Positions 28,193 to 37,459 are shown, counted from the first letter of the stretch. The stretch: 64,000 bases of DNA from Aliisedimentitalea scapharcae (GCF_045277565.1 NZ_CP123584.1:4216001-4280000); one strand, 5' to 3'. The notes: a model not told the origin generated them from the sequence alone. Translations and numbers: made by a program.

Positions 28193-29089
28193 ATGACAAA
28201 CCCGGATCGCACCGGTACAGCCATCCTGTTGTCGCTGTTGGCTTTGGTGCTGTTCGACCTGATGGGTTTGATCATCAAACACCTGTCGGTGAGCTATTCG
28301 GCCGCCGAGCTGTCAGCCTGGCGCAACCTGTTTGGGCTGGTGCCCGCCTTTGTCGCGCTCTGGTCCGCCCGCGCCTGGCGGCAAGGTGTACGCAACTGGC
28401 ATATCGCCCAATGGCCTTTGGCCTGTGCGCGCGGCTTTATCGTCACCTTTGCCCAGTTTCTGTTCTATTTGTCGCTGGGACATATGGCTTTTGCCACGGC
28501 GTCGACCATCACTTATGCAAACGCCCTGTTCATGACCGCCCTTGCGGTGCCTCTTTTGGGGGAAAAGGTCGGCTGGGTCCGGTGGTCCGCCGTCTTGCTG
28601 GGGTTCGCCGGCGTCATGCTGGTCATGGGACCGGGGCGTGAAACATTTGCGCCGATTGCCCTGGCCCCGCTTGGAGCGGCATTTCTTTATGCGCTTGCCG
28701 GCGTGACGGCCCGCCGGATCGACGCCAGCCATTCGACGGCCTTGGTCAATCTCTACTCGGCCGGTGTCGCCCTGGTAACGGCCACCGCGCTGGCCCTGGT
28801 CATGGGCGGGTTCTCAGCCATCAACAGCTGGGAAGACTTCGGCTGGATCATGACTATGGGAGGATTGGGGGGCACTGCCGTGCTTTGTCTTGTTGCCTCC
28901 TACCGGATGACGGAACAAAGCAACCTCGCCCCATTCAGCTATTTCGGTATTCCCATCGCCTTTGTCATGGGGTGGATCACCTTTGATGAGGCTCCGTTCC
29001 AGGATCTCTTTCCTGGTGCCCTCCTTATCGCGGCAGGAGGGTTGATGGTGATCTGGCGTGAACGCCGCCTCAACCGGCACTCTGCCTAA
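28193..29089 (+). CDS. DMT (EamA) family transporter
   Basis: 298 residues with ten hydrophobic spans, two EamA repeats of five. Span 1-2 region IIKHLSVSYSAAELSAWRNLFGLVPAFVAL and second-repeat MTEQSNLAPFSYFGIPIAFVMGWITFDEAP are typical. Sits three bases after the aldehyde dehydrogenase stop, so it is the last gene of the ABC-ALDH operon. It may export a product or take in a metabolite; amino acid or metabolite efflux is the usual role. A GC-rich repeat follows. Confidence 0.88.
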   Translation: MTNPDRTGTAILLSLLALVLFDLMGLIIKHLSVSYSAAELSAWRNLFGLVPAFVALWSARAWRQGVRNWHIAQWPLACARGFIVTFAQFLFYLSLGHMAFATASTITYANALFMTALAVPLLGEKVGWVRWSAVLLGFAGVMLVMGPGRETFAPIALAPLGAAFLYALAGVTARRIDASHSTALVNLYSAGVALVTATALALVMGGFSAINSWEDFGWIMTMGGLGGTAVLCLVASYRMTEQSNLAPFSYFGIPIAFVMGWITFDEAPFQDLFPGALLIAAGGLMVIWRERRLNRHSA

Positions 29090-29117
29090 AAACTGGCGTA
29101 TAATCCGTCACCGCATC

Positions 29118-29193
29118 AGCGCGGGCTTCAGCCCGCGCTGCCCGGCCCAACTGGACAAGATGGATCTCTGATCCAGCGCGTCCGGGCGGGAGC
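29118..29193 (+). repeat. GC-rich double-hairpin intergenic repeat, copy 2
   Basis: First hairpin AGCGCGGGC-ttca-GCCCGCGCT (29118-29126 with 29131-29139), box GCCCGGCCCAAC (29140-29151), inner hairpin TGGAT-ctctg-ATCCA (29161-29175), box CCGGGCGGGAGC (29182-29193). Lies between the DMT transporter stop and the pncB stop, two convergent genes, so it may end both transcripts. Confidence 0.8.
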
Positions 29194-29218
29194 GCCCCGT
29201 CACACAGTTTCCCTGTGG

Positions 29219-30508
29219 TCATACGACGACTTTGATCGCATCCTGTGCTCCCACGCCAAACACCCGCTTGTAGCGACGCACTTCTTCTGGTGGGCCCATC
29301 GCCTTTTCCGGATTATCTGACAGCTTGACCGTCGGATGACCGTTTGCCGAAACCGCTTTGCACACCAAAGAAAAGGGAGCCAATGCCTCTTGGGGCACCA
29401 GCCCGCGAAAATCATTGGTCAGCAGGGTTCCCCAGCCAAACGACACATTGACCTGCCCGGAAAACCGAGCATGCAGCTCGGCGATTTGGGCCACATCCAA
29501 TCCATCAGAAAAAATCACCCGCTTGTCGCGCGGGTCCTCGCCGCGGTCTCGCCACCAATTGATTGCAATTTCGGCACCCTTGGCCGGCTCTCCACTGTCT
29601 ATCCGAATGCCGGTCCACCCAGCCAACCAATCCGGCGCGTTGTCCAAAAACCCTCTGGTTCCATAGGTATCCGGCAGAATAATTCGCAGGTTGCCTTCGT
29701 GCTCGTCATGCCAGTCGCGCAAGACGTCATAGGGAGCCTGTGCCAGGTCGGCATCGTTCCTGGCCAAAGCTGAGTAAACCATTGGCAATTCATGGGCATT
29801 TGTCCCGATGGCCTCTACTTCACGTCGCATTGCGATCAGACAATTTGAGGTTCCGGTGAATTTGCCTCCGATCCCCTCCATCATCGCCTGCACACACCAG
29901 TCCTGCCACAAGAAGGAATGACGACGACGGGTCCCGAAATCAGCAATAGAGAGACCGTCAATCTCGCGCAATTTTTCAATCTTTTCCCAGACCTTGGTCA
30001 TGGCTCGTGCGTAAAGCACCTGAAGTTCGAACCGCCCCATGTCATTCAGGACGGCACGCCCGCGCAACTCCATCAACACCGCCAACGCCGGAATTTCCCA
30101 CAACATGACTTCGGGCCAACTGCCTTCGAATGTCAGTTCGTATTGGTCGCCTCGCCGCTCCAGATGATAGTGCGGCAGCCGCAGATTTTCGAACCATTCC
30201 ATAAAATCTGGGCGAAACATCTGACGTTTGCCATAGAATGTGTTGCCGCGCAGCCAGGTGCTCTCGCCCCGGCTCAGGCTCAGTGAGCGGATATGATCCA
30301 GTTGCTCGCGCAGTTCGCCCTCATCTATCAGATGGGCCAACGGAATATGCGTGGATCGGTTGATCAGGGAAAACGTCACCTGGGTGTCGGACTTATTGCG
30401 AAATACCGACTGGCACATCAGCAGCTTATAAAAGTCAGTGTCGATCAACGACCTGACAATCGGATCAATCTTCCATTTGTGATTGTAAACACGCGTTGCG
30501 ATATCCAC
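29219..30508 (-). CDS. pncB: nicotinate phosphoribosyltransferase
   Basis: 429 residues. NAPRTase marks: SLIDTDFYKLLMCQSVF (about 21-37), LRGNTFYGKRQMF, EIPALAVLMELRGRA, DFGTRRRHSFLWQDW (about 192-206), GTSNCLIAMR and IRIDSGEPAKGAEIAINWW (about 315-334), the last binding phosphoribose. It joins nicotinate and PRPP to give nicotinate mononucleotide (NAD salvage). The start is GTG at 30508, which gives the common start VDIATRVYNHKW; GAGAGG lies six bases upstream. The longer frame to 30550 has no ribosome site. Follows the hybrid kinase by 61 bases on the same strand. Confidence 0.94.
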   Translation of the reverse strand: MDIATRVYNHKWKIDPIVRSLIDTDFYKLLMCQSVFRNKSDTQVTFSLINRSTHIPLAHLIDEGELREQLDHIRSLSLSRGESTWLRGNTFYGKRQMFRPDFMEWFENLRLPHYHLERRGDQYELTFEGSWPEVMLWEIPALAVLMELRGRAVLNDMGRFELQVLYARAMTKVWEKIEKLREIDGLSIADFGTRRRHSFLWQDWCVQAMMEGIGGKFTGTSNCLIAMRREVEAIGTNAHELPMVYSALARNDADLAQAPYDVLRDWHDEHEGNLRIILPDTYGTRGFLDNAPDWLAGWTGIRIDSGEPAKGAEIAINWWRDRGEDPRDKRVIFSDGLDVAQIAELHARFSGQVNVSFGWGTLLTNDFRGLVPQEALAPFSLVCKAVSANGHPTVKLSDNPEKAMGPPEEVRRYKRVFGVGAQDAIKVVV

Positions 30509-30569
30509 CCTGGACCTCTCGGGTTGTGCCAGATCTGAGTAATCACACAAGGGTTCGCAACGGGGGAAG

Positions 30570-32840
30570 TCAACCCTGCATCCGATGGTTTTCCCGCGGC
30601 TGCAATTTCTCCAGAACGGCCAATAATTCTGCCCGAGACAGCGGTTTGGTCAAAAAACCATCCATTCCCGCGGCAAGACAAGCATCTCGATCACTCTCGA
30701 ATGCGTTCGCGGTCAGGGCGACTATTCTGGGTTGTACGGGGCATTTGGCTCGAATTTCACGCGTAGCATCCAGACCATTCATCACCGGCATGGACATATC
30801 CATAAAGATCAAATCCGGCTCCTGTTCCAATGCACGTTCAACCGCTTCGCGCCCGTCATGTGCAAACGACACCTCAACGGGCATGGATTTCAGAAATTTG
30901 GCGATGACCAGCCGGTTGACCTTGTTGTCTTCGGCGACCAGAACACGCAACGTGTCCCTAGAAACGTGTTCTGGCTCACCTGATTTGGGATCAATCAACA
31001 ACATCGGTGCCGCGTTTCTTTCCTGGATCGGAACCTCTGATGGAACGGGATCCAGATGCAGGAAGACAGTGAACAGGGTGCCCTGACCCACTTCTGAGCG
31101 CACCAAGATTTCACCGTCCATCGCATTGGCGAGCATTCGGGCTATGGTGAGACCCAATCCTGTGCCTCCGAAACGTCGGGTCGTCGAAGCTTCGGCCTGA
31201 GAAAAACGTTCGAAAATCTTGTCCAGCTTGGCCTCGGGAATGCCGATCCCAGTGTCTTCCACCTCAAACCGCAACACTGGATTCTTGCAATTGCGTTCAC
31301 AGGTGACACGGACAGTCACCTGCCCGGTTTCGGTAAATTTGATGGCATTTCCCACCAGATTGAACAGAATTTGCTGGATGCGGCGGTCATCACCCAACAA
31401 CCACCGGGGAACAGTCCCATCAATGTCGACGCTCAACCCCACTGACTTTTCTTGTGCCTGCCCTCTCAACAGGCGGATCGTATCGGAAAAACAGGCGTGA
31501 ACTTCAAAAACGACCGGGCTCAACTCCATACGCCGGGCGTCCAACTTGGACAGATCCAGAATATCATTGATTAAACCCAGCAATGTTCTGGCAGAGGTCT
31601 GGATGGTTTGAACAAACAGGTTTTGCTCGTCGTTCAAGGTCGTTTGGGATAGCAGGTCAGACATCCCGAGAACCCCATTCATCGGGGTCCTGATTTCATG
31701 GCTCATGGTTGCAAGAAAATCAGATTTTGCGCGCGTCGCGTCCTCGGCCGCTTCGCGGGCGGCCTCCAGCTCCATGGCATGTTGGCGCATTGCTGAAATG
31801 TCGCGTTCGATCGCGACAACCATTTCAATTTCCCCATCCGCCCCTATGACCGGGACTTGATTGGTTTCTATCCAGAATTGATGCCCCTGCTTGTGCTGAT
31901 TGAGGATTTCCCCCCTGAATGTCTCCCCTGCCAGGATCGTCGTCGCGAGGTGCGCGACCACGTCAAGGTCCGTGTCCGGTGCATTCAAAAGCGCACCCGG
32001 TGCCGTCCCGACGGCTTCATTGAACGAATACCCCGTGATTTCTGAAAAGGCGTTGTTCACCCAATCTATTAACCCATCCGAGTTAATTATGATCACACTG
32101 TCATTGGCATGTTGCGCTACCAAAGCAAGCTTTCGCGCTTCGATCTGCTTTTCTTTCAACTCCCTGTTGGTGCGTTCCAACTTCTGTCGTTGCTGCATCA
32201 ACTCCAGCGTTGTTGCCTGACTACTCAAAAAATTCGCGTTGACCGCTCTTGTGAACAAATAAACCGTATAGGCCAGAATGAGAGCACCCAGAAAATTGGC
32301 AAAAGTCTTGGTCAGATCCTGATCCACCACCAGAAATTCCGCTCCGAATTGGACCAGGATAGCGGCACCATAAATCCCCATTCGAACAATCGCGGCGCCG
32401 GAATGAAACGGTAATGCAACCCCACCGTTGACGGCAACTCCGGTCAGCATGGCAATCGCCAAAAGCGGCTCCGAATGCGCACCAAAGCTGTCCCAGGCCA
32501 GCGATATGGCCGCCACAATGGTGACGGCCTGAACCCCTGCGCTGAGCATGGTAAACAATTTGAGCCGTGGTAGATCGCCCCCTCGATCCAGCATGCGCAA
32601 TGCAGAACGCAGGCACAAGTGATCCAGGATATCTCCGGCAATTACCAAAACGGCCGCCATGACCGCCACAGGAAAGGAAATAACAGCCCAAAAGATGCAG
32701 GCACCAATCAACGTCGTTATCTGCCGATAACGAAATTTTTGCGTGCGGGAGACAGCATAGCTTCGAAACAAGGCGGCCGACCCAAAAGGCCGGGTGTCAG
32801 GACCCGATCCGTTTGCTTGCCCTGCCTGCGCTGTCTGCAT
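30570..32840 (-). CDS. membrane-bound hybrid histidine kinase (PAS, HisKA, HATPase, receiver)
   Basis: 756 residues. Residues 40-200 hold six hydrophobic spans, then a coiled coil (205-240) and a PAS domain (about 240-355) with the sensor start HANDSVIIINSDGLIDWVNNAFSEITGY. It lacks a LOV-type cysteine motif, so light sensing is unlikely. HisKA phospho-acceptor is His381 (SHEIRTPMNG), HATPase has GNAIKF, DTGIGIP and GTGLGL, and the receiver holds AEDN, Asp681 and Lys732. It is a cytoplasmic-membrane sensor whose receiver would pass phosphate to a separate HPt. Placed between pncA (73 bases upstream) and pncB (61 bases downstream) on the same strand, an arrangement that links it to NAD salvage. 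Its signal is unknown. Confidence 0.9.
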   Translation of the reverse strand: MQTAQAGQANGSGPDTRPFGSAALFRSYAVSRTQKFRYRQITTLIGACIFWAVISFPVAVMAAVLVIAGDILDHLCLRSALRMLDRGGDLPRLKLFTMLSAGVQAVTIVAAISLAWDSFGAHSEPLLAIAMLTGVAVNGGVALPFHSGAAIVRMGIYGAAILVQFGAEFLVVDQDLTKTFANFLGALILAYTVYLFTRAVNANFLSSQATTLELMQQRQKLERTNRELKEKQIEARKLALVAQHANDSVIIINSDGLIDWVNNAFSEITGYSFNEAVGTAPGALLNAPDTDLDVVAHLATTILAGETFRGEILNQHKQGHQFWIETNQVPVIGADGEIEMVVAIERDISAMRQHAMELEAAREAAEDATRAKSDFLATMSHEIRTPMNGVLGMSDLLSQTTLNDEQNLFVQTIQTSARTLLGLINDILDLSKLDARRMELSPVVFEVHACFSDTIRLLRGQAQEKSVGLSVDIDGTVPRWLLGDDRRIQQILFNLVGNAIKFTETGQVTVRVTCERNCKNPVLRFEVEDTGIGIPEAKLDKIFERFSQAEASTTRRFGGTGLGLTIARMLANAMDGEILVRSEVGQGTLFTVFLHLDPVPSEVPIQERNAAPMLLIDPKSGEPEHVSRDTLRVLVAEDNKVNRLVIAKFLKSMPVEVSFAHDGREAVERALEQEPDLIFMDMSMPVMNGLDATREIRAKCPVQPRIVALTANAFESDRDACLAAGMDGFLTKPLSRAELLAVLEKLQPRENHRMQG

Positions 32841-32913
32841 TATGAAACCTTTGGGCGAACCTTACCCCCAAAAGTCGTAGGCCCATCCAGTTAACAAAAA
32901 GCAACCAGCTGAC

Positions 32914-33507
32914 TCAAATCAGCGTCACCTCGGCCGCGCGCATCGTTTGCAACGCCGCCTCCAGTGACCCGTTCAGATCGATTCCCCGGCATCCCGCCAA
33001 ATCCACGGACACATCATACCCCAATCGCTTTGCATCCATGGCCGAGAAAAACACACAGAAATCTGTTGCCAGCCCAACCAGTGTCAGACTGTGAATTGCC
33101 CGGTCGCGCAGATACCCGTCCAGACCTGTCGCCGTTGTTCGATCATTTTCGAACAGGGCGGAATAGCTATCGATTTCGGGTCGAAACCCTTTGCGAAGAA
33201 TCAGATCCGCATTGGTGTTCAGGTCCGTGTGAAAGGCTGCACCGCGGGTCCCCTGGATGCAGTGATCCGGCCACAGAACCTGTTCCCCATAGGGCATTGG
33301 CATGGTTTCAAACGGAGATGTTCCGGGATGTTGCGAAGCAAATGACGAATGTCCTGCGTGATGCCAATCTTGTGTCAGGATCACGGTCTGCCAGCGGGCA
33401 ATCATGTCATTTATGACAGGAACCACGGCATCGCCATCCGGCACGGCCAGTGCACCACCCGGGCAAAAATCGTTTTGGACATCGATCACGATCAGCGCGC
33501 TTGTCAT
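32914..33507 (-). CDS. pncA: nicotinamidase
   Basis: 197 residues. Catalytic triad Asp9 (LIVIDVQNDF), Lys106 (LILRKGF) and Cys151 (ATDFCVFF); metal ligands Asp47, His49 (TQDWHHAGH) and His82 (WPDHC), all as in E. coli PncA. It hydrolyses nicotinamide to nicotinate and ammonia, giving the substrate of pncB. GGGAGAG precedes ATG 33507; the longer frame to 33723 is a shadow with no ribosome site. First gene of the pncA - kinase - pncB direction; divergent from trhO. Confidence 0.95.
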   Translation of the reverse strand: MTSALIVIDVQNDFCPGGALAVPDGDAVVPVINDMIARWQTVILTQDWHHAGHSSFASQHPGTSPFETMPMPYGEQVLWPDHCIQGTRGAAFHTDLNTNADLILRKGFRPEIDSYSALFENDRTTATGLDGYLRDRAIHSLTLVGLATDFCVFFSAMDAKRLGYDVSVDLAGCRGIDLNGSLEAALQTMRAAEVTLI

Positions 33508-33633
33508 GGTCTCTCCCAATGTGACCCTTTCTGTGTTTAATCGCTGAGACCAGGCTTGGAAACCGCCTGCAGGCACATTTGGACAGATCCGAGGCCCCTT
33601 GAAAATCAGGGGCAGGCGGTCTAATGCCGCGTT

Positions 33634-34545
33634 ATGTTCACCATTGCTGCCCTGTATCACTTTACCCGGTTTGCGGAGCCTGCCGCATTGAAACCAAATC
33701 TGTTGGACCTGTGCAACCATCACGGTGTCACGGGATCATTGCTGTTGGCGCATGAAGGGATCAATGGAACCATCGCCGGGACCCGGGCCGGAATCGATGC
33801 TGTTCTGGCACACATCCGGTCATTGCCCGGCTGTGCCGGTCTGGAATGGAAAGAGGCAACATCGGACCATCCCCCCTTTGGCAAGATGAAGGTGCGGTTG
33901 AAAAAGGAAATCGTCACCATGGGGCAGCCGGATGTCGATCCGCGCGCCACTGTCGGCCATTACGTCACGCCAGAGAATTGGAATGACCTCATCGCTTCGG
34001 ACGACGTGGTCGTGATTGATACCCGCAACGACTACGAAATAGCTATTGGGACGTTTCAGGGTGCAGTCGATCCCGAAACCAAGAGTTTTGGAGAATTTCC
34101 CACCTGGTGGGAGAACAACAAGGACCGGTTTCACAACAAGCGCGTCGCAATGTTTTGCACGGGTGGAATTCGCTGCGAGAAATCGACCAACTTCCTACTG
34201 GGACAAGGTGTCGAAGATGTCTACCACCTGAAAGGTGGCATTCTGCGTTACCTCGAAGAGGTCCCTGCCGAGAACAGCACATGGGAAGGGGAGTGTTTTG
34301 TGTTCGACAACCGGGTGTCTGTTGGCCATGGGCTGAAAGAAGGTCCGCACGTCCTGTGTCATGGATGCCGTCGCCCGCTGTTGCCACAGGACACCGAGCG
34401 CCCCGAATTCGAACAGGGGGTGAGCTGTCATCAATGCATCGAAGAAACCTCGGACCAGGACAAGAATCGGTTCCGCGAACGCCAGAAACAGATGACCCTG
34501 GCACGCGAGCGTGGAGAAGGAAAGATGGGTAGCATACCGCTCTGA
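33634..34545 (+). CDS. trhO: tRNA uridine-34 hydroxylase TrhO (rhodanese-fold)
   Basis: 303 residues. N-terminal acylphosphatase-like module with AHEGINGTIAG (39-49), then a rhodanese domain (about 115-225) with VVVIDTRNDYEIAIGTF and the catalytic-loop motif FCTGGIRCEKSTNFLL, and a C-terminal cysteine module (CHGCRRPLL ... GVSCHQCIEE). TrhO/YceA adds oxygen to uridine-34 of tRNAs, giving 5-hydroxyuridine. Family length is about 300-350, so complete. Divergent from pncA, 126 bases between starts. The gene product and yhhQ both relate to wobble-base chemistry, but they are distant and no link is shown. Confidence 0.95.
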   Translation: MFTIAALYHFTRFAEPAALKPNLLDLCNHHGVTGSLLLAHEGINGTIAGTRAGIDAVLAHIRSLPGCAGLEWKEATSDHPPFGKMKVRLKKEIVTMGQPDVDPRATVGHYVTPENWNDLIASDDVVVIDTRNDYEIAIGTFQGAVDPETKSFGEFPTWWENNKDRFHNKRVAMFCTGGIRCEKSTNFLLGQGVEDVYHLKGGILRYLEEVPAENSTWEGECFVFDNRVSVGHGLKEGPHVLCHGCRRPLLPQDTERPEFEQGVSCHQCIEETSDQDKNRFRERQKQMTLARERGEGKMGSIPL

Positions 34546-34562
34546 CCGGTCCACACTCGAAA

Positions 34563-34608
34563 CAAAGAAAATTCCAATTTTCTTGGACAAATTCTTGGCA
34601 AGAATTTT
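34563..34608 (+). repeat. AT-rich double palindrome, copy 2
   Basis: AAGAAAATT-cc-AATTTTCTT (34565-34584) and AAATTCTTG-g-CAAGAATTT (34589-34607), 18 bases after the trhO stop. Same double-palindrome order as the minus strand of 10867-10918. The tail is not a clear T run, so it is not a simple terminator. Confidence 0.8.
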
Positions 34609-34713
34609 GCCCATGAGTCGCGGCTGGACCCAGTTTTGGACGTTTTCGACCTGTGGCAGGCGAAACAGTTTCCTAATCTGATCGGACACATACTCTCGCC
34701 CGAGGCCGCTTTC

Positions 34714-36063
34714 ATGACGGAAATTCCCTTTCTAGATGCCCGCGCATTGTCCCATCGCTTGCACCAGCGGACGATCACAGCGACTGACGCTCTTCGAGCG
34801 CATCAGCGCCAGGTCAACACACGGGAACGCGAGGTTAACGCCTTTGTCACGCTCGATTGGGACGCGGGTTTTGCCCAGGCAGCAGAGCTGGATCGACAGG
34901 CGGATGCGGGTGCCCCTTTGGGGGTGCTGCATGGTATACCTATCGCCATCAAGGACGTCTTTGAAACAAAGGGGCTTCGCACAACCTGGGGATCGCACAG
35001 TTTTGCGACCTACACCCCCGACTTTGACGCCCTGCATGTTGCCCGCCTACGCGCCGCAGGTGCGGTTATCATCGGCAAAACAAATACCCCGGAGTTTGCC
35101 TTTTCCGGGCAAACGTCCAACCTGGTTTCCGGGACCACCCGCAACCCGTTGAACCCGACACGCACTGTGGCAGGCAGCTCAGGCGGGGCAGCGGCGGCGT
35201 TGGCGGCGCATATGGTTCCGCTGGCAGATGGCTCTGATCTGGGCGGCAGTCTGCGCACACCCGCTGCCTGGTGCGGTGTGGTCGGTTACAGGCCAACCTC
35301 AGGCCTTGTTCCGCACGATCCCAACCCGGTCCCCTTCGACGGGCTGTCCGTCCCTGGCCCAATGGCGCGCAATGTTGCCGATCTGACGCTGATGCTGTCG
35401 GTCATGGCTGGCAATGACGCCCGTCAGCCATTGGGGTTCTGGCAGGACGTCCCGCAGGTGTCGGCGCTCGACATGCCTTTCCCCGCTGGGCGGTTGGCCT
35501 TTTGTGCCGCCCCGTTCGGCACATCCCCGCACGCATCAATACTTTCTGCGCTCGCCCCGGTTCCAGCCCTATGCGAGTCGCTGGGCTGGCAGGTCGCAGA
35601 TGCCGCGCCCGATCTGGCCCCGTTGCACGATTTTGCCCATTTGACCCGCGGGCTATCCGCCTTGGGGGTCCGCGCAGCATTGGACCCCGACATGTCGCTG
35701 TCCGGGGAAAGTTTTCGCACAGCCTGCGCGTCGGGCGACGGATTGAGCCTGGCGGATTTTGTCGCATATCAGTCCGTGAGGGCCAGAATCTGGACCGAAA
35801 CTGTTGCATTCTTTGACCGTTACGACTTTGCTCTGTGGCCAACGGCAACAGGACTGCCCTTTTCCGCTGATCTTGGGGATCGTGAAATTACCGAAGATTG
35901 GCGCACCGTCACGCTGACTCCGGTGTTGGAGCTGCCGTCGATTTCGATCCCATTCGGGAAATCTTCGGACGGGATGCCTGTTGGGTTGCACATCACCGGC
36001 CCCAAGGGGTCTGATGCACGGCTGTTGCGCTTTGCCCATCAGATCGAACAGGCAATCAAATGA
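34714..36063 (+). CDS. amidase (amidase-signature family)
   Basis: 449 residues. Ser-cisSer-Lys triad: Lys80 (IAIKDVF), Ser155 (AGSSGGAAAA) and Ser179 (SDLGGSLRTPAAWCG). The rest follows AS enzymes: GTTRNPLNPTRTVAGSSGG, VVGYRPTSGLVP, VPGPMARNVADLTLMLSVM and a C-terminal GMPVGLHITGP. It cleaves an amide bond; no evidence tells which (aliphatic amides, indoleacetamide or aryl amides are common). It is not GatA: no gatB/gatC nearby and the sequence lacks the tRNA-amidotransferase context. GAGG precedes ATG 34714. Its 3' flank is a 333-base gap before nadA. Confidence 0.9.
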   Translation: MTEIPFLDARALSHRLHQRTITATDALRAHQRQVNTREREVNAFVTLDWDAGFAQAAELDRQADAGAPLGVLHGIPIAIKDVFETKGLRTTWGSHSFATYTPDFDALHVARLRAAGAVIIGKTNTPEFAFSGQTSNLVSGTTRNPLNPTRTVAGSSGGAAAALAAHMVPLADGSDLGGSLRTPAAWCGVVGYRPTSGLVPHDPNPVPFDGLSVPGPMARNVADLTLMLSVMAGNDARQPLGFWQDVPQVSALDMPFPAGRLAFCAAPFGTSPHASILSALAPVPALCESLGWQVADAAPDLAPLHDFAHLTRGLSALGVRAALDPDMSLSGESFRTACASGDGLSLADFVAYQSVRARIWTETVAFFDRYDFALWPTATGLPFSADLGDREITEDWRTVTLTPVLELPSISIPFGKSSDGMPVGLHITGPKGSDARLLRFAHQIEQAIK

Positions 36064-36396
36064 AACCACTGCGACGAAACGGAACAGGCGATTCCCTTGT
36101 CTGCGTGCTGGAAATACCCAAATCGAATGGAAAATCTGAAGAAATTCGACCATGAAATCATCTGGAACCGGGTCAAAAAACACGATGCCTTCGGCCGCCT
36201 TTGACCACCCATCAGATTGAAACAGTTCAAGAAAATCACAGGACACTGGACCAGACGTCACCCTGTTCCCGCTAACACAGAAGATTTGACCAGAGGATCA
36301 AATCAAACCGTTGAAAGAAAACGCTCTTTCCACTGGCCCTAAGGCACCAATTCCTCTATTCAATCGCCCACCTTCAAGTTTGCGGGGATCCAGCCG
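36064..36396. other. gene-free stretch before nadA
   Basis: 333 bases without a recognisable gene. The only plus-strand ORF of note is 36127-36204 (25 codons, ending GRL) with no good ribosome site. No terminator hairpin was seen after the amidase and no known riboswitch was recognised. It must hold the promoter of the nadABC operon. Confidence 0.5.
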
Positions 36397-37449
36397 TTGC
36401 TCGACCTGACAAATATCCGTGCCACCCTTGCGGATCATTACGACCTCACCCCTTCGCCCGAGCTCGCCGCGTCGATGAGCGAGACTTATGACCGGATGAA
36501 TCGGGTTGTTCCGCCATCCGACTGGGCGATCTATGCGCCCTATGTCAAAGCGATCAACAGCCTCAAAGCCGAGCGCAACGCAGTGATTTTGGGTCATAAC
36601 TATATGACGCCCGAAATTTTTCACGGCGTGTCAGATTTCGTCGGTGACAGCCTGCAACTGGCGATCAAGGCCACCGAAGTCGACGCCGATGTGATCGTGC
36701 AATGTGGTGTGCATTTCATGGCCGAAACGTCGAAGATCCTGAGCCCTGAAAAAACCGTGCTGATGCCGGATATGGAAGCCGGATGCTCGCTGGCCGAATC
36801 CATCACCGCCGAGGGCGTCGATGAGATGCGCCGCCGTTATCCCGGTGCGCCTGTCGTGTCCTATGTCAACACCACGGCCGAGGTCAAAGCCGCCTCTGAC
36901 ATCTGCTGCACCTCTTCGAACGCTGCCCAGATCGTGGCCGCGCAGGAGAGCCACACGGTCATCATGACGCCCGACCAATACCTGGCCCAAAACGTGGCCA
37001 AGGATGTTCCACAAAAGAACGTCGTCTGGTGGGAAGGCTCGTGCATCGTACATGAACAATACAGCCCTCAGGATCTGCGCGATTTCCGCGAATGGAACCC
37101 CGGCACCCGCCTGATCGCCCACCCTGAATGCCCCCCTGATGTGGTGGCCGAGGCGGATTTCTCGGGTTCGACAAGTGGCATTCTGAAATATGTCACCGAA
37201 GAAAAGCCGGAAAAGGCCCTGTTGATCACCGAATGCTCAATGGCGTCGAATATCGCGGATTCTCTGCCCGAGGTCGAATTTGTCGGCCCGTGCAACATGT
37301 GCCCTTACATGAAAAAGATCACTCTGGAAAAAGTCCTGTGGGTGCTGCACACCATGGACAACCAAGTCGAAGTCGACCCGACTGTAGCCGCCAAAGCCCG
37401 CCTGTCCGTACAACGCATGATCGACCTCAGCCGCCAGCTGGGCATCTGA
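36397..37449 (+). CDS. nadA: quinolinate synthase
   Basis: 350 residues. NadA motifs: AVILGHNYMTPEIFHGVSDFVGDSLQLA (62-89) and cysteines for the [4Fe-4S] cluster at Cys103 (VQCGVHFMAETSK), Cys170/171 (DICCTSSNA) and Cys299/302 (GPCNMCPYMKK). It condenses iminoaspartate from NadB with dihydroxyacetone phosphate. The start is TTG 36397, chosen because it gives the usual N-terminus MLDL and GGGGATC lies upstream; the next in-frame ATG (36475) would remove 26 conserved residues. First gene of nadABC. Confidence 0.95.
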   Translation: MLDLTNIRATLADHYDLTPSPELAASMSETYDRMNRVVPPSDWAIYAPYVKAINSLKAERNAVILGHNYMTPEIFHGVSDFVGDSLQLAIKATEVDADVIVQCGVHFMAETSKILSPEKTVLMPDMEAGCSLAESITAEGVDEMRRRYPGAPVVSYVNTTAEVKAASDICCTSSNAAQIVAAQESHTVIMTPDQYLAQNVAKDVPQKNVVWWEGSCIVHEQYSPQDLRDFREWNPGTRLIAHPECPPDVVAEADFSGSTSGILKYVTEEKPEKALLITECSMASNIADSLPEVEFVGPCNMCPYMKKITLEKVLWVLHTMDNQVEVDPTVAAKARLSVQRMIDLSRQLGI

Positions 37450-37459
37450 GGATATCCGA

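Noticed and set aside
36127..36204. 25-codon ORF in the gap before nadA (MENLKKFDHEIIWN...)
   Set aside because: Weak ribosome site and no sign of conservation visible here; may be a leader peptide or chance.
36064..36261. Minus-strand ORF running from the gap into the amidase
   Set aside because: Most of it is antisense to the amidase; no ribosome site or family.
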